A DNA stretch of 64,000 bases. Source: Bacteroidales bacterium UBA5833 (GTDB lineage: Bacteria > Bacteroidota > Bacteroidia > Bacteroidales > Lentimicrobiaceae). The DNA lies in assembly GCA_002433025.1 (NCBI GenBank), contig DJGZ01000051.1, positions 12,248 through 76,247 on the forward strand, in the 5' to 3' direction. Shown here piece by piece: positions 62,181-64,000 of this stretch. The notes beneath the pieces were generated by a model that ran no database searches, was not told the origin of the DNA, and was given only the letters and a program-made list of their open reading frames with translations. Numbering within the stretch: the stretch's first letter is position 1; every line of letters begins with the position of its first letter. The translations under genes and the position numbers were made by a program.

Positions 62181-63818
62181 ATGAAAAAGATTTTTCTTTT
62201 ATTATTTTTTGTTTTATTTTTCTTTAAGGCACAGCCTCAAAACATTATGTTTAATCCTTCCTTTGAATATTATACTGCTGATTGTAACGACATTAACTTT
62301 GGTACTTTTGTAGCATATGATAGTTCCAAAGTTCATAATTGGTTCTCATTAAATAACATGTTATTGTATTATAATACTTGTTCAACATGGCCGGGTAATC
62401 ATTACTCAGTTCCGAATAACATTCAAGGTTTCCAATATCCCAGAACTGGTGCAGCTTATTTCGGAATTTTAGTATACTATTATGAAGGTGCTTCTGATAT
62501 ACGAACTTATTTGTCGGGCACTGTTAAAATGCCATTATTATCGGACTCAGTATATTGTGTTGAATACTTTGTTTGCCTTCCTGAACGTGGTTCAAATGGT
62601 GCAATAATGAATGTAGATGCCTTTCTCAGCGAGACAATTCCTCAGTATCCACAATGGATCCCTAATCATGACCTGTTACTTGAATTACCGGCACAAATTA
62701 AATCGAAACAAATATTGAATGACAGCATCAACTGGATTAAGGTAAGCGACCTTTACAAATCCCATGGCGGCGAACGCTATATTACTATCGGAAATTTCCA
62801 GACCAGGGAGAGAACAACAAAAATCAGCTGGAGCGAGGAGCCAGATCACAGCACAGTTGTGCATTATTTCCTTGATGATGTCAGCGTAGCCCCTGCCGGT
62901 GTAAAGGCTCCGGCATTAGGCCCGGATACTTCGGTATGCCGCCATGCCATGCCCTACCGGCTTACGGCCCCGGCAGGTTACGATGCTTATGAATGGAGCA
63001 CCGGTCAAACCAGCCGAAGCATTGAGGTATATGATCAGGGGAAATACACACTCACCTGCTATTTGGGCGATTGCGGCAGCCTGAGCGATGAAATAGTTAT
63101 ACGGTTTGATACCCCGGTATTGAATCTTGAACATGACACAACCATTTGTCGTGGCGATACAGCAGTAATTACTGCCCCTTCGGGCTTTGCACAATACCGC
63201 TGGAGCAATGGCGATACATCACGAATTATGCGCACAACCCATGCAGGGACCTATTACCTGGTTACTACCGACCGCTGCGGCACACAGCTTGATTCGGTAA
63301 AAATTGCTGTTGATACCATCCCTGCCGGTATCATAAAATTGGGCAACGATACCACAACCTGTTACAACGGGAAGGATTTCCCGATTGTTCTGTCAGCCAA
63401 CACCATACTGCCTAACTACCGCTGGAGCAATGGCGATACCACCAGGCAAACCATTGTTGAAAGCAGGGGTATTTATAAGCTAAGCAGCAATTTCAGGTGC
63501 GGCGGGGTAAGCGATGAAATTTTCGTGGATGTGTGCCCTCCTGTTATTGACTTTCCGAATGCATTTACCCCGGACGGGGACGGTTTAAACGACACCTTTG
63601 GTCCGGTCCAGACCAATATGTTCATTCAAAGCCTGCTGATTTATAACCGCTGGGGAGAACTGGTATTTGAAGGCAGAACGCCCGACGCGCATTGGGATGG
63701 CAATTACCTTTCCAAACCTGCACCAGCCGGAATATACGCGTACAGGATTTTGTATTCGCCCTATGATGCCAGTGGAAAGCCTTTTACGCAAAAGGGATAT
63801 GTTGTGCTGATCAGGTAA
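62181..63818 (+). CDS. Secreted T9SS protein, type B (gliding-motility-associated) sorting domain
   Basis: 545 residues. Signal peptide KIFLLLFFVLFFFKAQPQ. Residues about 20-240 form a beta-sandwich-like domain of the kind seen in surface proteins (NIMFNPSFEYYTADC). Then come three repeats of about 75-80 residues, each starting LGxDTxxC-like and containing YRWSNGDTSR or YEWSTGQTSR (Ig/PKD-like). The last 95 residues are the type B CTD: FPNAFTPDGDGLNDTFGP, IYNRWGELVFEG, WDGNY, PAGIYAYRILYS. The first half is much AT-richer than the second, so the gene may be a chimera. The IS just upstream has separated it from its former 5' flank. Confidence 0.92.
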   Translation: MKKIFLLLFFVLFFFKAQPQNIMFNPSFEYYTADCNDINFGTFVAYDSSKVHNWFSLNNMLLYYNTCSTWPGNHYSVPNNIQGFQYPRTGAAYFGILVYYYEGASDIRTYLSGTVKMPLLSDSVYCVEYFVCLPERGSNGAIMNVDAFLSETIPQYPQWIPNHDLLLELPAQIKSKQILNDSINWIKVSDLYKSHGGERYITIGNFQTRERTTKISWSEEPDHSTVVHYFLDDVSVAPAGVKAPALGPDTSVCRHAMPYRLTAPAGYDAYEWSTGQTSRSIEVYDQGKYTLTCYLGDCGSLSDEIVIRFDTPVLNLEHDTTICRGDTAVITAPSGFAQYRWSNGDTSRIMRTTHAGTYYLVTTDRCGTQLDSVKIAVDTIPAGIIKLGNDTTTCYNGKDFPIVLSANTILPNYRWSNGDTTRQTIVESRGIYKLSSNFRCGGVSDEIFVDVCPPVIDFPNAFTPDGDGLNDTFGPVQTNMFIQSLLIYNRWGELVFEGRTPDAHWDGNYLSKPAPAGIYAYRILYSPYDASGKPFTQKGYVVLIR

Positions 63819-64000
63819 GGTACATCAAACTTTCATGCCGGAAATTGTGAGGAAGTTTCAAAGTGCAAACAGCCACAACCCCCATTGTGCTGAGCAAACA
63901 CTGAACAGGGGATATCCTGTAAAATCAGTTTCATCCCGCAAGGGCAACCTATTGATTATATCAGACAAATACACCCGGATGCTTAACCTGTCCGGGAAAA
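63819..64000. other. Non-coding tail with start of the second 71-base repeat
   Basis: No gene seen in the 182 bases after the type B T9SS gene. The last 92 bases match the region upstream of the type A gene, suggesting that a similar promoter and leader lie beyond the window. Confidence 0.7.
63930..64000. repeat. 71-base exact direct repeat, copy 2 (cut by window end)
   Basis: Identical to 57886-57956, 6044 bases downstream. The match runs to the last base of the window, so its true length is unknown. Confidence 0.97.

Overview
The window is a piece of a Bacteroidota chromosome, most likely Bacteroidales-like. Three things point there. Two secreted proteins end in type IX secretion (T9SS) sorting domains. 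Most transcription units start with the Bacteroidota -7 box TAnnTTTG, and Shine-Dalgarno sequences are nearly absent. The gene families and neighbourhoods are also typical of the phylum (DUF4175, DUF3098 between ftsX and uppP, DUF3108, DUF2891, a 29-residue AURKAIP1/COX24-type ribosomal protein beside HU). Gene density is high from 0 to 57 kb, mostly housekeeping, and falls in the last 6 kb.

Layout. 0-15.7 kb, mainly minus strand: DUF4175 membrane/coiled-coil protein, ybeY, mnmG, a methyltransferase, a very large sensor kinase, a lipid-linked glycan flippase, dut and the start of a probable TPR protein, plus a separate adenylate cyclase. Two ParB-type parS sites lie 1.9 kb apart around mnmG. 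15.8-22.4 kb, plus strand: gltX, a ProX/YbaK-type editing protein, and an overlapping SGNH-SGNH-MBOAT cassette that probably O-acylates an exported glycan. 22.4-34.2 kb: small units including an AAA/DUF4143 ATPase, glnS with a neighbouring tRNA-Gln, mntP, tRNA-Cys, folB, a queuosine-precursor transporter, mgtE with a switch-like leader, an exported peptide deformylase and aspS. 34.4-36.5 kb: a sparse patch with two unrecognised exported proteins. 36.5-48.4 kb: a 2025-residue alpha-2-macroglobulin-like protein, a DUF3108 protein, a GT-C glycosyltransferase and leuS; a frameshifted second copy of the leuS 3' end lies on the far side of the glycosyltransferase. 48.7-57.8 kb: ftsX-DUF3098-uppP-truB, trpS, RNase E/G, the small ribosomal protein, HU, mutY, ssb and an HMG-CoA-lyase-like enzyme. 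57.8-64 kb: a T9SS type A cargo gene with a long structured leader, a decayed IS4-family element with target duplication, and a T9SS type B cargo gene. Copies of an exact 71-base repeat bracket this last region, the second running off the window end.

Themes. Five aminoacyl-tRNA synthetases (Glu, Gln, Asp, Leu, Trp) plus tRNA maturation genes (mnmG, truB, ybeY, queuosine transport) make this translation-rich. A second theme is the envelope: flippase, UppP, FtsX, the acylation cassette, the glycosyltransferase and the T9SS cargo. The most unusual signals are non-coding: the parS pair, the mutually exclusive hairpins in the mgtE leader, the multi-helix leader of the T9SS gene, the leuS tail duplication and the 71-base repeat. 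All comparisons were made by eye; no database search or folding program was run.
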